Shown one piece after another: positions 10,354 through 19,330 of a stretch of 51,415 nt of DNA. The notes beneath the pieces are model-generated. The model was not told the origin of the DNA. It did no database searches and saw only the letters and a list, made by a program, of their open reading frames with translations. Every line of letters starts with the position of its first letter. Position 1 is the first letter of the stretch. This DNA comes from an uncultured Salinimicrobium sp. (GTDB taxonomy: Bacteria; Bacteroidota; Bacteroidia; Flavobacteriales; Flavobacteriaceae): NCBI GenBank assembly GCA_946887025.1, contig CAMPJY010000001.1:1-51415 (forward strand), read 5' to 3'. A program made the translations under genes and the position numbers.

Positions 10354-11322
10354 CTACTCCAATTTCTCCGAATCCACCTCTTCAGCTTCCTTCTCTGGAA
10401 TAACAATGGAGGCCACAATTCCTGCGCCCAGGGAAAGGGCGATTACAGTTAAAGATAACCATTCAGGGATCTCCATATGGTGAGAGAAGATCATTTTCAA
10501 TCCTACATAAGCCAGGATCACCACCAAACTATAGTTGATATACCTGAACTTGTTGAGCATCCGTGAAATAAGGAAATACATGGACCTGAGTCCCAGAATA
10601 GCCAGGATATTGGAACTGAACACGATAAAAGGGTCGGCAGTGATAGCCAGGATGGCGGGGATACTGTCAAGGGCGAATAAAATATCGGTGAGTTCGATCA
10701 TTATTAACGCCATGAAGAGGGGAGTGGCAATCCTGATTCCCATTCTCTTAATGAAAAAGTTTTCTCCTTCAATAAATGCTGTAAAGGGAAGAAATTTCCT
10801 GATCCTCTTGAAAATAAAGGAATTCTTGGGGTTGAACTCTGTATCTTCTGACTTCAGCATTTTAATGGCAGTGTAGATCAGGAAAACGCCAAAAACGTAG
10901 ACGATCCAGTCGAATTTATTGATAAGGGCCACCCCGAAAATGATCATAAGTGCCCTGAACACAATAGCTCCCAGAATACCCCAGAACAATACCCTGTGCT
11001 GGTAAAGGCTTGGGATCTTAAATGATTTAAAGATCACTGCAATAACAAAGACATTGTCAATACTCAGGGAGAGCTCAATTAAATATCCTGTAATGTATTT
11101 AAGGACGGCGTTGTCGGGAGTAAGTCCAGTCGGATTGGGAAGTAAACCATCAGAAAACAGCCACCAAATAACTCCTGAAAAACCAAGCGCCAGACTCACC
11201 CAGACGCTGGTCCAGATAGCAGCTTCTTTGGTTTTTATAACATGAGCTTCTTTATTAAAGACCCCAAGGTCGAGTGCAAGGAAAATTAAGATCATTCCAA
11301 TAAAAAGGCTCCAAATAAGCAT
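10354..11322 (-). CDS. alx: TerC/Alx-family integral membrane protein (manganese export type)
   Basis: This is a 322-residue membrane protein with about nine hydrophobic helices. It aligns by eye with E. coli Alx along its whole length: YLIELSLSIDNVFVI, the LFWGILGAIVFRALMI segment, FDWIVYVFGVFLIYTAIKML, and the second acidic motif ELTDILFALDSIPAI, followed by ITADPFIVFSSN and LGLRSMYFL. The paired acidic motifs form the likely metal path. Alx/TerC proteins have been linked to Mn2+ export and to metal loading of exported proteins. In E. coli, alx is controlled by a pH- and Mn-responsive leader; I could not find such a structure in the 209 bases before this gene. The C-terminus is acidic and cytoplasmic. 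Confidence 0.92.
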   Translation of the reverse strand: MLIWSLFIGMILIFLALDLGVFNKEAHVIKTKEAAIWTSVWVSLALGFSGVIWWLFSDGLLPNPTGLTPDNAVLKYITGYLIELSLSIDNVFVIAVIFKSFKIPSLYQHRVLFWGILGAIVFRALMIIFGVALINKFDWIVYVFGVFLIYTAIKMLKSEDTEFNPKNSFIFKRIRKFLPFTAFIEGENFFIKRMGIRIATPLFMALIMIELTDILFALDSIPAILAITADPFIVFSSNILAILGLRSMYFLISRMLNKFRYINYSLVVILAYVGLKMIFSHHMEIPEWLSLTVIALSLGAGIVASIVIPEKEAEEVDSEKLE

Positions 11323-11350
11323 ATAATTCTTTTTTAAATCTTTGAAGTGG

Positions 11351-11358
11351 CAAATATA
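11351..11358 (-). promoter_or_regulatory. Candidate -7 promoter element for alx
   Basis: Read on the minus strand this is TATATTTG, a perfect TAnnTTTG box, 29 bases before the ATG at 11322, giving a leader of roughly 20 bases. No clear -33 TTTG was seen. Confidence 0.4.
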
Positions 11359-11531
11359 CGAAAAGAGGGGCGAGGCTGCAGCCGTTCCTCCACTAATGAA
11401 AGCATTATAAGAGAAAATTATATTTTACAAGATCTGACAGCAAAATATAACAGCTTTTTAAGGCTTTTTATTAAGAGATTCAGGTGATTTGTCCTAATTT
11501 TAATCAATTAAGTCCTCTAAATTGCTTCATT

Positions 11532-11987
11532 ATGAAAAAAGTACTTATTGCCATTGATTATAACCCGGTTTCGGAAAAAGTGGCTGAGGCTGGATATGAA
11601 CTGGCTCAGAGATTGGGCGCCCAGGTGTGTCTTATGCATGTCATGGACGACATAGGCTATTATAGTACCCCTTTCCCCACATTTATGGGCTACGAAGGCT
11701 ATTCAATGGCTCCGGACCTGAATGTTGCTGAAGAATTAAGAAATATAGGAAAAGATTACCTGGATTCCGCAGCCAGACATTTAAATGATGAGACAGTGAC
11801 AACCTATATGGGAGAAGGGGATACTGCAAATTCTATTCTGGACTACGCCAGGGAATGGAACGCAGACCTGATAGTGATGGGGACCCACAGCCATTCGGCA
11901 TTGGAGAAGATTCTTTTGGGAACGGTTGCCTCCAAGGTATTGGAAAAAACAAAGGTGCCGGTGTACATGGTTCCTGTCAAGAAATAA
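11532..11987 (+). CDS. Universal stress protein, UspA family
   Basis: This is a single-domain Usp of 151 residues when started at ATG 11532 (MKKVLIAIDYNPVSEK). An in-frame GTG at 11484 would add 16 residues that look like untranslated leader, so I reject it. The fold is seen in the first strand KKVLIAID, the stretch ADLIVMGTHSHSALEKI, and the end VPVYMVPVKK. The nucleotide-binding loop of ATP-binding Usps is G-x2-G-x9-G-S/T. Here it is GTHS...LLGT, so the second glycine is a serine and ATP binding is uncertain. The length fits the usual 140-160 residues. It lies alone between divergent alx and the next plus-strand gene, with no operon partner. Confidence 0.92.
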   Translation: MKKVLIAIDYNPVSEKVAEAGYELAQRLGAQVCLMHVMDDIGYYSTPFPTFMGYEGYSMAPDLNVAEELRNIGKDYLDSAARHLNDETVTTYMGEGDTANSILDYAREWNADLIVMGTHSHSALEKILLGTVASKVLEKTKVPVYMVPVKK

Positions 11988-12045
11988 TTTCCTGAAAATG
12001 AATTCAGGATGAAAATCAACCTTAATATTCAGCTGGAATTTGAAT

Positions 12046-12053
12046 TATATTTG
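12046..12053 (+). promoter_or_regulatory. Candidate -7 promoter element for the 12074 gene
   Basis: TATATTTG matches TAnnTTTG exactly, 20 bases before the ATG at 12074. The leader would be very short. No -33 element was recognised. Confidence 0.4.
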
Positions 12054-12073
12054 CTGCTTTCAATTAAGGTACA

Positions 12074-13621
12074 ATGGAGCAAAAAAGCGGAGAAATAGGA
12101 GAGGGGTTAAGGCAGGAGGAAATCGACAGGTGTATTCTGGTATTGCAGGAGCTGATAGAGGATACGGATCAGCTTTTTGAGCTCCCTGAGGAGAAACGCA
12201 TCGCTTTATTAAAGGCGGCAGGATTGCTTTCAAGACCCGATAGGGATGAATTCGAAAGAAGAAAGAAAGATGCCAGGAAGGCTGTTAAACGGAAAATGAT
12301 CGAGCGGGATAAACACGCCCGTAGGGAAACCGGAATCAGGACTGCCAGGGAAGCCGCCATATTCATCGCCCCAAAACTTATTGCACCCTCAGAAGCCCCA
12401 AGGGATCTGGAACTCGAATCCCCCAGAAATTGTTATGTATGTAAGTCTGTATATAACAAACTTCACCATTTTTACGATTCCATGTGTACCGAGTGTGGGG
12501 ATTTCAATTACGCAAAAAGATTTCAAACCGCTGATCTGACAGGCCAGGTAGCCGTGGTAACAGGTTCCCGGCTGAAAATCGGATACCATATTACGCTCAT
12601 GTTACTCAGAGCAGGGGCTACGGTTGTGGCAACTACACGTTTTCCGGCGGATTCAGCTTACAGGTATTCCCAGGAGAAGGATTTTAGGGAGTGGGGGCAC
12701 CGCCTGAAGATCCATGGGCTGGATCTCCGTCATATTCCAAGTGTAGAGATTTTCTGCAACTATATAGAGCAGCAGTATTCCCGTCTGGACATTCTTATCA
12801 ATAATGCCGCCCAGACTGTTCGCCGTCCTGCTGGCTTCTATAAACACCTGATGGACAGGGAGGAACTTTCAGTTGGAGAGATGCCCAAAGCTGTTCAGCA
12901 GCTTCTGGAGGACCATCTTTCCTGCCTGCAGCAATTGAAATCCCTGAATCAGGGATCGTCTAATTCAAATTCATCCCTTCCCGTTACCTGGCACGGACAG
13001 GAGCCGGGGGTAGGAATAAGAGCTTCTGCGAAACTGTCGCAGATCCCATACAGTTTTGACAATTCCCTTTCTGTCAGGGAAGTTTTCCCTGAAGGAAAGC
13101 TGGATGCAGACCTGCAACAGGTGGATCTTCGGAAAACAAATAGCTGGAGACTGAAACTGGGGGAAATAGAAACCACGGAAATGGTCGAGGTACAGCTGGT
13201 GAATTCCATTGCGCCCTTTGTGCTTTGCAACAGGCTTTCAGAGCTGATGAAGAAGGAGAACACCGGAAAGAAACATATAATTAATGTTTCTGCCATGGAA
13301 GGTAAATTTCAACGCTTCAAGAAGGAAGACAGGCATCCGCATACAAATATGGCAAAGGCTGCCCTGAATATGCTGACCCATACTTCAGCGGGAAGCCTCG
13401 CAAAGTTGGGAATCTTTATGAATGCCGTGGATACGGGCTGGGTTACGGACGAGGATCCCGCGGAATTGTCAAAAAAGAAAATGGAGATTCATGATTTCCA
13501 GCCGCCGCTTGATATAGTCGATGGCGCTGCCAGAGTAATGGATCCTTTATTTGATGGGATTAATACCGGGAAACACTGGAGCGGAAAATTCCTGAAGGAT
13601 TACATGCCGATAGACTGGTAG
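12074..13621 (+). CDS. Large SDR-fold protein with N-terminal helical region and Cys4 knuckle, catalytic Tyr absent
   Basis: This 515-residue protein has three parts. Residues 1-115 are charged and helical (many Arg, Lys, Glu). Residues 120-141 hold two CxxC pairs (Cys120, Cys123, Cys138, Cys141), a probable zinc knuckle. From about 155 comes a Rossmann SDR domain: [16 protein letters not shown] is the nucleotide loop, [10 protein letters not shown] is the NNAG strand, and INVSAMEG carries the usual Ser position. The SDR domain has an insert of about 120 residues (250-370). The catalytic Tyr-x3-Lys is replaced: Lys428 is present (MAKAAL) but Thr424 stands where Tyr should be. Nucleotide binding is likely, classical dehydrogenase chemistry is not. 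I do not know the substrate. Confidence 0.87.
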   Translation: MEQKSGEIGEGLRQEEIDRCILVLQELIEDTDQLFELPEEKRIALLKAAGLLSRPDRDEFERRKKDARKAVKRKMIERDKHARRETGIRTAREAAIFIAPKLIAPSEAPRDLELESPRNCYVCKSVYNKLHHFYDSMCTECGDFNYAKRFQTADLTGQVAVVTGSRLKIGYHITLMLLRAGATVVATTRFPADSAYRYSQEKDFREWGHRLKIHGLDLRHIPSVEIFCNYIEQQYSRLDILINNAAQTVRRPAGFYKHLMDREELSVGEMPKAVQQLLEDHLSCLQQLKSLNQGSSNSNSSLPVTWHGQEPGVGIRASAKLSQIPYSFDNSLSVREVFPEGKLDADLQQVDLRKTNSWRLKLGEIETTEMVEVQLVNSIAPFVLCNRLSELMKKENTGKKHIINVSAMEGKFQRFKKEDRHPHTNMAKAALNMLTHTSAGSLAKLGIFMNAVDTGWVTDEDPAELSKKKMEIHDFQPPLDIVDGAARVMDPLFDGINTGKHWSGKFLKDYMPIDW

Positions 13622-13690
13622 AATATCTGAACCCAACTAAAGACAGACAAGAAGGGAGCAGGAGCTCGCGCAGAGCAATGCTTCCTCAGT

Positions 13691-13730
13691 TTCCTTATTT
13701 CTTATTTTACATAATGTAAATTATAAGGAA
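13691..13730. terminator. Putative bidirectional terminator hairpin
   Basis: In the 143-base convergent gap, arms TTCCTTAT (13691-13698) and ATAAGGAA (13723-13730) enclose a second dyad, TTTACAT/ATGTAAA (13706-13720). The structure is AT-rich with T-rich flanks. It sits between the ends of the SDR gene and the EamA gene and could stop transcription from both sides. Confidence 0.45.
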
Positions 13731-13764
13731 TAAATAATATATTAATGGAGGGAGGCTACTGTTG

Positions 13765-14691
13765 CTATTTTAGCCTGTTCGAGAACCTGGAGAACATCAC
13801 CAGCTTCTTTTTGGAATTAATAAAATACACTCCCGTTAAAAGAACTGCTGCCGCAATAATCGACTGAAGCGTCAGCTGTTCATCAAGGAAGAACCAGCCC
13901 AGTAGCAAAGCTATTACCGGATTTACATAAGTCGAGGTCGAAACTTTTTCAGGAGAAATGACCTTGAGAAGATAATTGAATGATGTAAAAGCAACTATAC
14001 TTCCCAAAAAGATCAGGAGCAACATTGAGTACAAGGTTGAGGAATTCCAGTCTGTCGGAGAACTCCAGCTTTCCCCAAAAGCCATACTTGTAAAGAAAAG
14101 CAGTATCCCGGCGAAAAACATCTGGTAGCCTGTATTCACGAAATAATTGGAAGGCAGATCGGCCTTGGCGACAAATAAGCTTCCGTAGGACCAGCTTATC
14201 AGCGCAAGGAAGATCAGGAATATACCCAAAAAGGAATTCTCCTGCCCGGTGACCTGTTTCTGGCTTACCAGCAGGTAAATACCCACTATTCCAAAAATAA
14301 CTCCCACAATGGACATGGGCTTAATTCTTTTCCCTTCCAGCAACCACATGAACAAAAGCACCATCAGGGGCTGCGCTGATATCACCAGGGCGGCAAATCC
14401 GCTATCCACGTACTTCAGGGCCCAAACCACCATCCCATTTCCAACCGTCAGAAAGAGAAAACCGGCTGCTATCGTATTGAAGAACTGCCTCCTGGTGATC
14501 CTCAGGCTTTTGCCTAATATCTTACAAATCAGGAAAATAAAGATCCCTGCGGAAAAGAACCTGATGGAAGCCAGCATAAATGGTGGCAGTTCTGCGACCG
14601 CAATTTTATTCAACAGATAAGTAGATCCCCAAATGACATAAATGGCAAAAAATGCCAGAATTATTAAGGCGGGACTGGAGGCTTTAGGCAT
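13765..14691 (-). CDS. EamA/DMT-superfamily permease
   Basis: This is a 308-residue transporter of the drug/metabolite superfamily. It has ten predicted membrane helices arranged as two EamA repeats. The first starts at FFAIYVIWGSTYLLNKIAV, with the family's typical W-G-S/T motif in helix 1. The second starts near SWSYGSLFVAKADL. A short basic tail (KKKLVMFSRFSNRLK) would lie in the cytoplasm. Members export amino acids, nucleosides or other small metabolites, and the substrate cannot be read from sequence. It is monocistronic, with a possible -7 box at 14716-14723. Confidence 0.92.
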   Translation of the reverse strand: MPKASSPALIILAFFAIYVIWGSTYLLNKIAVAELPPFMLASIRFFSAGIFIFLICKILGKSLRITRRQFFNTIAAGFLFLTVGNGMVVWALKYVDSGFAALVISAQPLMVLLFMWLLEGKRIKPMSIVGVIFGIVGIYLLVSQKQVTGQENSFLGIFLIFLALISWSYGSLFVAKADLPSNYFVNTGYQMFFAGILLFFTSMAFGESWSSPTDWNSSTLYSMLLLIFLGSIVAFTSFNYLLKVISPEKVSTSTYVNPVIALLLGWFFLDEQLTLQSIIAAAVLLTGVYFINSKKKLVMFSRFSNRLK

Positions 14692-14715
14692 GGCTGGTAA
14701 GGCTTAAATGAGCCG

Positions 14716-14723
14716 CAAAATTA
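14716..14723 (-). promoter_or_regulatory. Candidate -7 promoter element for the EamA permease
   Basis: On the minus strand this reads TAATTTTG, a match to TAnnTTTG, 25 bases before the start codon at 14691. No -33 element was recognised. Confidence 0.38.
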
Positions 14724-14802
14724 AGTATAAATCCCCGTCGGTTTTTATAAAAGAATGCCAATAGAAATTTTCACTGATTTCAGTAAAACTTAAGGATAAA
14801 TA

Positions 14803-15795
14803 TTACTTTTTAGTGAGGTTTCGCAGGGCTACCCACTGCTTCAGCATCTCCCTCGAATCTGTTGCGGGATATCCCAGAACCGATTTCCCGGCAGGCACAT
14901 CGTTCATAACCCCAGACCCGGCTCCAACCCTTGCACCCGCATGGATGGTGGTATGATCTTTTATCGAGGCACTTCCCCCTATTATTACGCCGTCTCCAAG
15001 AGTAACAGAACCCGCAAGACCACTGGCCCCAGCCATAATACAGGAGCGGCCCAGGACGCAGTTATGCCCTATCTGCACCAGGTTGTCGATCTTACAGCCA
15101 TCCCCTATTATTGTGGAACTGAATTTACCGCAATCCACAGTGGAATTGGCACCAATTTCAACTTCGTTTCCGATAACCACATTTCCAATCTGAGGAATCT
15201 TCACCAGTTTCCTCCCACATTCGCTGGGCCTGTAACCAAAACCATCCGCCCCGATGCTCACGTTGTTATGGAAGATACAATGTTGCCCGATCTCCGTACG
15301 TTCCCTGATCACAGTACCGGACCAGATGATGGTGTTACTGCCAATAATGGTGTCATCAAATACAGTGACATTAGGATATATCAGCACATGATCCCCCAGC
15401 ACCACATCCTTCCCGATATAACTGCCAGCCCCGATCTTGCAACCCTGGCCCATCTTTACGGATTTATGGATTACGGCGGTCGGGTGAATGTCTGTTTCAA
15501 AAACAGGAGGCTCAGGACTGAACAATTCCAGGACCTTCGCCATTGCCAGGTCAGGATTTTTCACTCTTATAAAAGAGCGTCCTTTCCCCGGTTCAAGTTC
15601 AATTTTGGCATCTACGATGGCTGCGCAGGCTTTAGAATCCTCCCAAAGCCTGGCGTATCTCAGGTTTCCAATGAAAGTCAACTGATCTTCCCGGGCTTTT
15701 TCGATCTGTTCCGGGCCGGTTATGCTCGTAGAACAGCTTCCAACTATTTCTCCTTCTAAAACGTCATTTATTTCCTGTATGCTGAATGATTTCAT
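14803..15795 (-). CDS. lpxD: LpxD-like UDP-3-O-acylglucosamine N-acyltransferase
   Basis: This is a 330-residue left-handed beta-helix acyltransferase. Residues 1-100 form the LpxD N-terminal uridine-binding domain (SIQEINDVLEG, LTFIGNLRYARL). From about 104 onward hexapeptide repeats run to near residue 310, and the C-terminus has a short helix. The likely catalytic His is His244 in LVQIGHNCVLG. HNNVSIGADGFGY is the conserved loop. LpxD adds the second 3-hydroxyacyl chain from ACP to the lipid A precursor. Two details differ from textbook LpxD: the usual IAHN is IGHN, and the usual DRG is DCG (residues 221-223). Flavobacteria normally keep lpxD beside lpxC/fabZ and lpxA. This copy stands alone, so it may be a second paralogue with a different acyl preference. 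Confidence 0.88.
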   Translation of the reverse strand: MKSFSIQEINDVLEGEIVGSCSTSITGPEQIEKAREDQLTFIGNLRYARLWEDSKACAAIVDAKIELEPGKGRSFIRVKNPDLAMAKVLELFSPEPPVFETDIHPTAVIHKSVKMGQGCKIGAGSYIGKDVVLGDHVLIYPNVTVFDDTIIGSNTIIWSGTVIRERTEIGQHCIFHNNVSIGADGFGYRPSECGRKLVKIPQIGNVVIGNEVEIGANSTVDCGKFSSTIIGDGCKIDNLVQIGHNCVLGRSCIMAGASGLAGSVTLGDGVIIGGSASIKDHTTIHAGARVGAGSGVMNDVPAGKSVLGYPATDSREMLKQWVALRNLTKK

Positions 15796-15922
15796 ATTTT
15801 GTTTTTAAACCGGCCTTTTTTAAGTCTGGAATAGTGTCACTAAAATCCAGCTGGAAATTATTAATTGAAAATGTATAGTTTACGTATTTAACGGCTTCAC
15901 CCCTCTCCCCTTCCAAAGGATT

Positions 15923-18049
15923 CTATAATTCATCCTTCTGATTTTTCTCCAATTCGCTGAACAGGAACCCATAGATGAAGGAATTTTCCCTAAGCCTGTC
16001 CGTCATATTGGTCGCTCCGGAATGGCCTGTCTGGTTTTGGGTCCACAGAAGAACGGGGTTTTTCTGCCCCGGATTATTCTGAAGGCGGGCTGCAAACTTG
16101 TACGAATGAAAAGGAGGCACCCGGTTATCGTGGGTTCCCGTTAATAATAACATGGAAGGATAATCCGTGCCTTCCTCAATAGTATGATAAGGAGAATAAG
16201 AATAGAGGTATTCGAATTCTTCCTTGTTTTCCACACTTCCAAACTCCGCCAGGTTGGTTGCAGTGGCACCTACCGAGAAATTCTCGAACCTAAGCATATC
16301 TAAAACTCCCACATCAACGGCGGCAGCCCCAAAAAGATCGGGCCTTGTCAACGCAGCTGCAGCCGTGACCAGGCCTCCGTGAGAAGCCCCTGTAATGGCA
16401 ATGTTTTTTGGCGAAGAATAACCTTCTTTCACCAGAAACTCAGCGGCAGCAACAAAATCCAGATAGGAATTCTTTTTATTCAGCCTCTGGCCTCCCTCCC
16501 ACCAGTCCTTACCAAGTTTGCCTCCACCCCGAACATGTACATAAGCAAAAGCCCCTCCATTCTCTATAAAGTAAACCCCACCGGGCTCATAAGTCGGCGA
16601 TCCCAGCAGTCCATAGCCTCCATAGGTCTTCATTAAAAAGGGCGTACTGCCGTCCTTCTTCAGCTCCCCTTTATACACAATAAAAATGGGAACCCTGGTG
16701 CCGTCATGGGAAGTGAAAAAGGTATTGGCGAACTTGTAGTCCTTAAAATCAAAATTGACCTGGGTCTGCTCCACGATCTCATATTCAAATTTCTCCAGAT
16801 CCAGTTTGTAAAGCACATTTGGAATGGTGTAGGACTCCATAGAGAATAAAAATTCCCCGAACTCCTCCCTGTAATCCAGATCAGAAACTGAAAGTCCTGC
16901 AGGCAGCGTTAATTCCTTCTGAACATTTCCCTGGGTATCCAGCAGGACCAGAATATCGTTTTCCTGCCCCTGATAAGCCATTATGACCCGGTTTTCGACA
17001 ATTACGTGATCTTTATAAACGGCATCCTGATAATTAGGGGAAATTACTTTCAATTTCTGAGGTGTTTCCAGGGGAATGGAAACCAGATGGGTGTTATTTT
17101 CTATACTGGTAAGGGCTATAAGGGAGCCATCCAGATAATGCGAAAACAGCATCTCGTATGGAATGTTCAGGAGCAGCGGCCTGAAAGCTAACTGCGTCTT
17201 TTCAGGATCCAGATAGTAATAGCTATAGGTCTTCTTCTTGAAATCCTCTTTCCGGATAACATACAGGTCTTCCTTAGAAGCCCTGAACATGCTGAGGAAT
17301 TCCTTATCGTCATTGGTCTTGAAGATCAATTGATCCTGTGCCTGCTCCTGTCCAAGTACATGATAGCGTATTTCAGGTAAAACTGTTTTTCCCGTCATGC
17401 TGGCTTCTGGAATCCTGGTATAGAAAAACCCATTGTTAAGCCAGTAAATGCCGGAATTCCTGGTATTAGTAAGCAGGTCGGGATGATGTTTCCTGCCCTG
17501 CGGCTCGACTACCTTGATCTCAGTCCAGTCGCTGCCATTTCGGCTGTACTGGTAAGCCAGATACTGCTTGTCTTTGGAAGTGGAATAACTCCTGAGGATA
17601 ATTTCGTCCTTTTCAGAAATCGCATCACTGTTGATCAACACCTTATCCTTTCCATTAAACCCCTTCCTGTAATAGAGACTCGGAGTGGTTTCATAATCGG
17701 GATAATACATGGTGAAATAATAGCTGTTTTTGGCAAGACTGCTCAGATTTTCTCCTTCGTACTTCCCCGACCTTCTGAACATGAATCGGTTCATTTGTTC
17801 CTCAACGTCGTTGCTGCGCAGCATTTTCCGGAGATACTTTTCTGAAACCTCATTCTGGGCAGCGGCCCAATCCTTCACCTCCTGGTTATTCTCCAGTTCA
17901 AGCCATTGATATTCATCCGTAACTTCTGTCCCATGATAGGTGTTCACTACAGGAATCCTGGGAGTTTCAGGATAAGTTATCTGAGCCCGAAGCCCAAGGG
18001 AGTATGCTATGAAAACAACAATAGCGGTAATTTTTAAAGTGAAATGCAT
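15923..18049 (-). CDS. Prolyl oligopeptidase (peptidase family S9A), secreted
   Basis: This is a 708-residue serine peptidase that cleaves short peptides after proline. It begins with a signal peptide (about residues 1-22, ending LGLRAQ). The N-terminal peptidase segment TYPETPRIPVVNTYHG is followed by a beta-propeller up to about residue 430 and a C-terminal alpha/beta-hydrolase domain. The catalytic triad is visible: Ser556 in GASHGG, Asp641 in GTHDNRVPP and His676 in QTGHSGATN. The segment YGGYG and the stretch FAYVHVRGGGKLGKDWWEGG are S9A hallmarks. The length is usual for the family. The location is probably periplasmic, in peptide nutrition. It lies downstream of nothing obvious and reads in the same direction as lpxD with a 127-base gap. 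Confidence 0.94.
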   Translation of the reverse strand: MHFTLKITAIVVFIAYSLGLRAQITYPETPRIPVVNTYHGTEVTDEYQWLELENNQEVKDWAAAQNEVSEKYLRKMLRSNDVEEQMNRFMFRRSGKYEGENLSSLAKNSYYFTMYYPDYETTPSLYYRKGFNGKDKVLINSDAISEKDEIILRSYSTSKDKQYLAYQYSRNGSDWTEIKVVEPQGRKHHPDLLTNTRNSGIYWLNNGFFYTRIPEASMTGKTVLPEIRYHVLGQEQAQDQLIFKTNDDKEFLSMFRASKEDLYVIRKEDFKKKTYSYYYLDPEKTQLAFRPLLLNIPYEMLFSHYLDGSLIALTSIENNTHLVSIPLETPQKLKVISPNYQDAVYKDHVIVENRVIMAYQGQENDILVLLDTQGNVQKELTLPAGLSVSDLDYREEFGEFLFSMESYTIPNVLYKLDLEKFEYEIVEQTQVNFDFKDYKFANTFFTSHDGTRVPIFIVYKGELKKDGSTPFLMKTYGGYGLLGSPTYEPGGVYFIENGGAFAYVHVRGGGKLGKDWWEGGQRLNKKNSYLDFVAAAEFLVKEGYSSPKNIAITGASHGGLVTAAAALTRPDLFGAAAVDVGVLDMLRFENFSVGATATNLAEFGSVENKEEFEYLYSYSPYHTIEEGTDYPSMLLLTGTHDNRVPPFHSYKFAARLQNNPGQKNPVLLWTQNQTGHSGATNMTDRLRENSFIYGFLFSELEKNQKDEL

Positions 18050-18303
18050 TTTGAAAGGAAAACTTTAGAAGCTGATATGGATTTTACTCCTTATTTTAAT
18101 GGAAAGTGCAAGAATAGTAAAAAATCAAAGATGGGAGAAGAATTTTTTTAATATTCATTCCATGAACGGATTGCGCTACTTAATAAAAAACCTTTAGGAA
18201 TAGTTAGAAATACTCCTGTACCTGCTAAAGATTTCTAAAAGTCCTGAATCAGCATGAGCTTTAACAGGAATAATCGTAATTTTCTAAAAAAGAAAGCAAA
18301 AAG

Positions 18304-19230
18304 ATGGCTGCAGGAGGATCGAACATTGCAATATTTGGGGCAATTACAGCAAACACATTAATTGCCATTTGTAAATTCCTTGCTGCCTTCTTTACGGGAA
18401 GTTCTGCGATGTTGGCTGAAGGTATCCACTCCCTGGTGGATACGGGAAACGGGCTGCTGTTGCTTCTGGGAATCAAGCGTTCCAAACGCAAACCCGACAG
18501 GCTGCATCCTTTCGGATACGGAAAGGAGATCTACTTCTGGAGTTTTGTGGTGAGTATGCTAATCTTTGCCGTAGGTGGAGGTTTTGCCATTTATGAAGGG
18601 ATCCATGCCTTACAGGAGCCGGTGATCATTGAAGATCCCACCTGGAACTATGCTGTCCTGGGAGCTGCGATCGTTTTTGAAGGCGGAGCCCTGTATGTAG
18701 CCCTTAAAGCTTTCAACAAGTCCAGGGCCGAAGGAAATCTTTATACAAGTATAGTCAAGAGCAAGGATGCAGCGACCTTTGCTGTTATTATTGAAGATAC
18801 CGCAGCCCTGACAGGGCTGGTGGTAGCCATAGTGGGAATTTTTCTTTCCCAGTATCTGCAAAACCCCTACTTCGATGGCGGGGCCTCGATAGTCATCGGG
18901 ATAATCCTGCTGGCGGTCTCCACCTTCCTTGCCAAGGAAAGTAAAGGATTATTACTGGGAGAAAGCGCCGATGAGGATGTCATTGCCCGGATCGAGGAAA
19001 TCCTGGAGCAGAATCCACAGGTGGAAAAATGGAGCCTTCCCGCCACCATGCATTTTGGACCGGACAGCATCCTGCTGATCCTGGAGCTGGACATGAACGA
19101 TAAACTGGATATAGTGAGATCTGAGAAGGTGCTGGTGGAGCTGCGGAATCAGATCAAAGCTGCTGAACCAAAGATTTCCCGGGTATTCTTCCATACCAAG
19201 GATCTGAAGGATTATGAGCCTCCTTTTTAG
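18304..19230 (+). CDS. Cation diffusion facilitator transporter, ZnT9-like
   Basis: This is a 308-residue CDF-family protein with six predicted membrane helices and a C-terminal cytoplasmic domain (about 210-308). The helix 2 metal site is intact: His42 and Asp46 in AEGIHSLVDTGNG. In helix 5 the usual HxxxD is not present; it reads VIIEDTAALTG (Glu164, Asp165), as in the eukaryotic ZnT9 branch. CDF proteins move Zn2+, Mn2+, Fe2+ or related ions in exchange for protons. The changed site suggests altered metal choice or coupling. The cytoplasmic loop HPFGYGKEIYFWS is typical of the family. The start is ATG 18304. The 254 bases before it contain no recognisable feature. Confidence 0.9.
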   Translation: MAAGGSNIAIFGAITANTLIAICKFLAAFFTGSSAMLAEGIHSLVDTGNGLLLLLGIKRSKRKPDRLHPFGYGKEIYFWSFVVSMLIFAVGGGFAIYEGIHALQEPVIIEDPTWNYAVLGAAIVFEGGALYVALKAFNKSRAEGNLYTSIVKSKDAATFAVIIEDTAALTGLVVAIVGIFLSQYLQNPYFDGGASIVIGIILLAVSTFLAKESKGLLLGESADEDVIARIEEILEQNPQVEKWSLPATMHFGPDSILLILELDMNDKLDIVRSEKVLVELRNQIKAAEPKISRVFFHTKDLKDYEPPF

Positions 19231-19263
19231 AGAGGATACGCGATATTTATGCCGAGGGTTTCC

Positions 19264-19305
19264 CGCAGATTTCGCAGATTTGGACGCAGATTATCGCAGA
19301 TTTTT
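19264..19305. repeat. Short repeat array, CGCAGATT units
   Basis: Four copies of CGCAGATT (starting at 19264, 19273, 19285 and 19295) fill the gap between the convergent CDF and aconitase genes. The first two are perfect tandem 9-mers (CGCAGATTT), while the others are spaced 10-12 bases apart. It is noncoding and ends in a T-run. Confidence 0.7.
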
Positions 19306-19330
19306 AATGATCTAATCCCTTTGTTCCTTT

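Noticed and set aside
11484..11531. GTG start that lengthens the UspA protein by 16 residues
   Set aside because: The added residues are not Usp-like and the ATG at 11532 gives the standard MKKVLIAID start.
11323..11531. A pH/manganese-responsive leader before alx
   Set aside because: I could not recognise the E. coli-type leader structure. The gap is AT-rich and only a -7 box on the minus strand is visible.
14768..14788. Hairpin downstream of the lpxD-like gene as a terminator
   Set aside because: The TTTT/AAAA plus ACTGA/TCAGT pairing has a bulge and no T-tail outside the stem; support is too weak.
14941..15759. 272-codon open frame on the plus strand
   Set aside because: It lies wholly antisense to the lpxD-like gene, whose hexapeptide pattern and conserved motifs prove the minus frame is coding. 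The plus-frame protein has no recognisable pattern.
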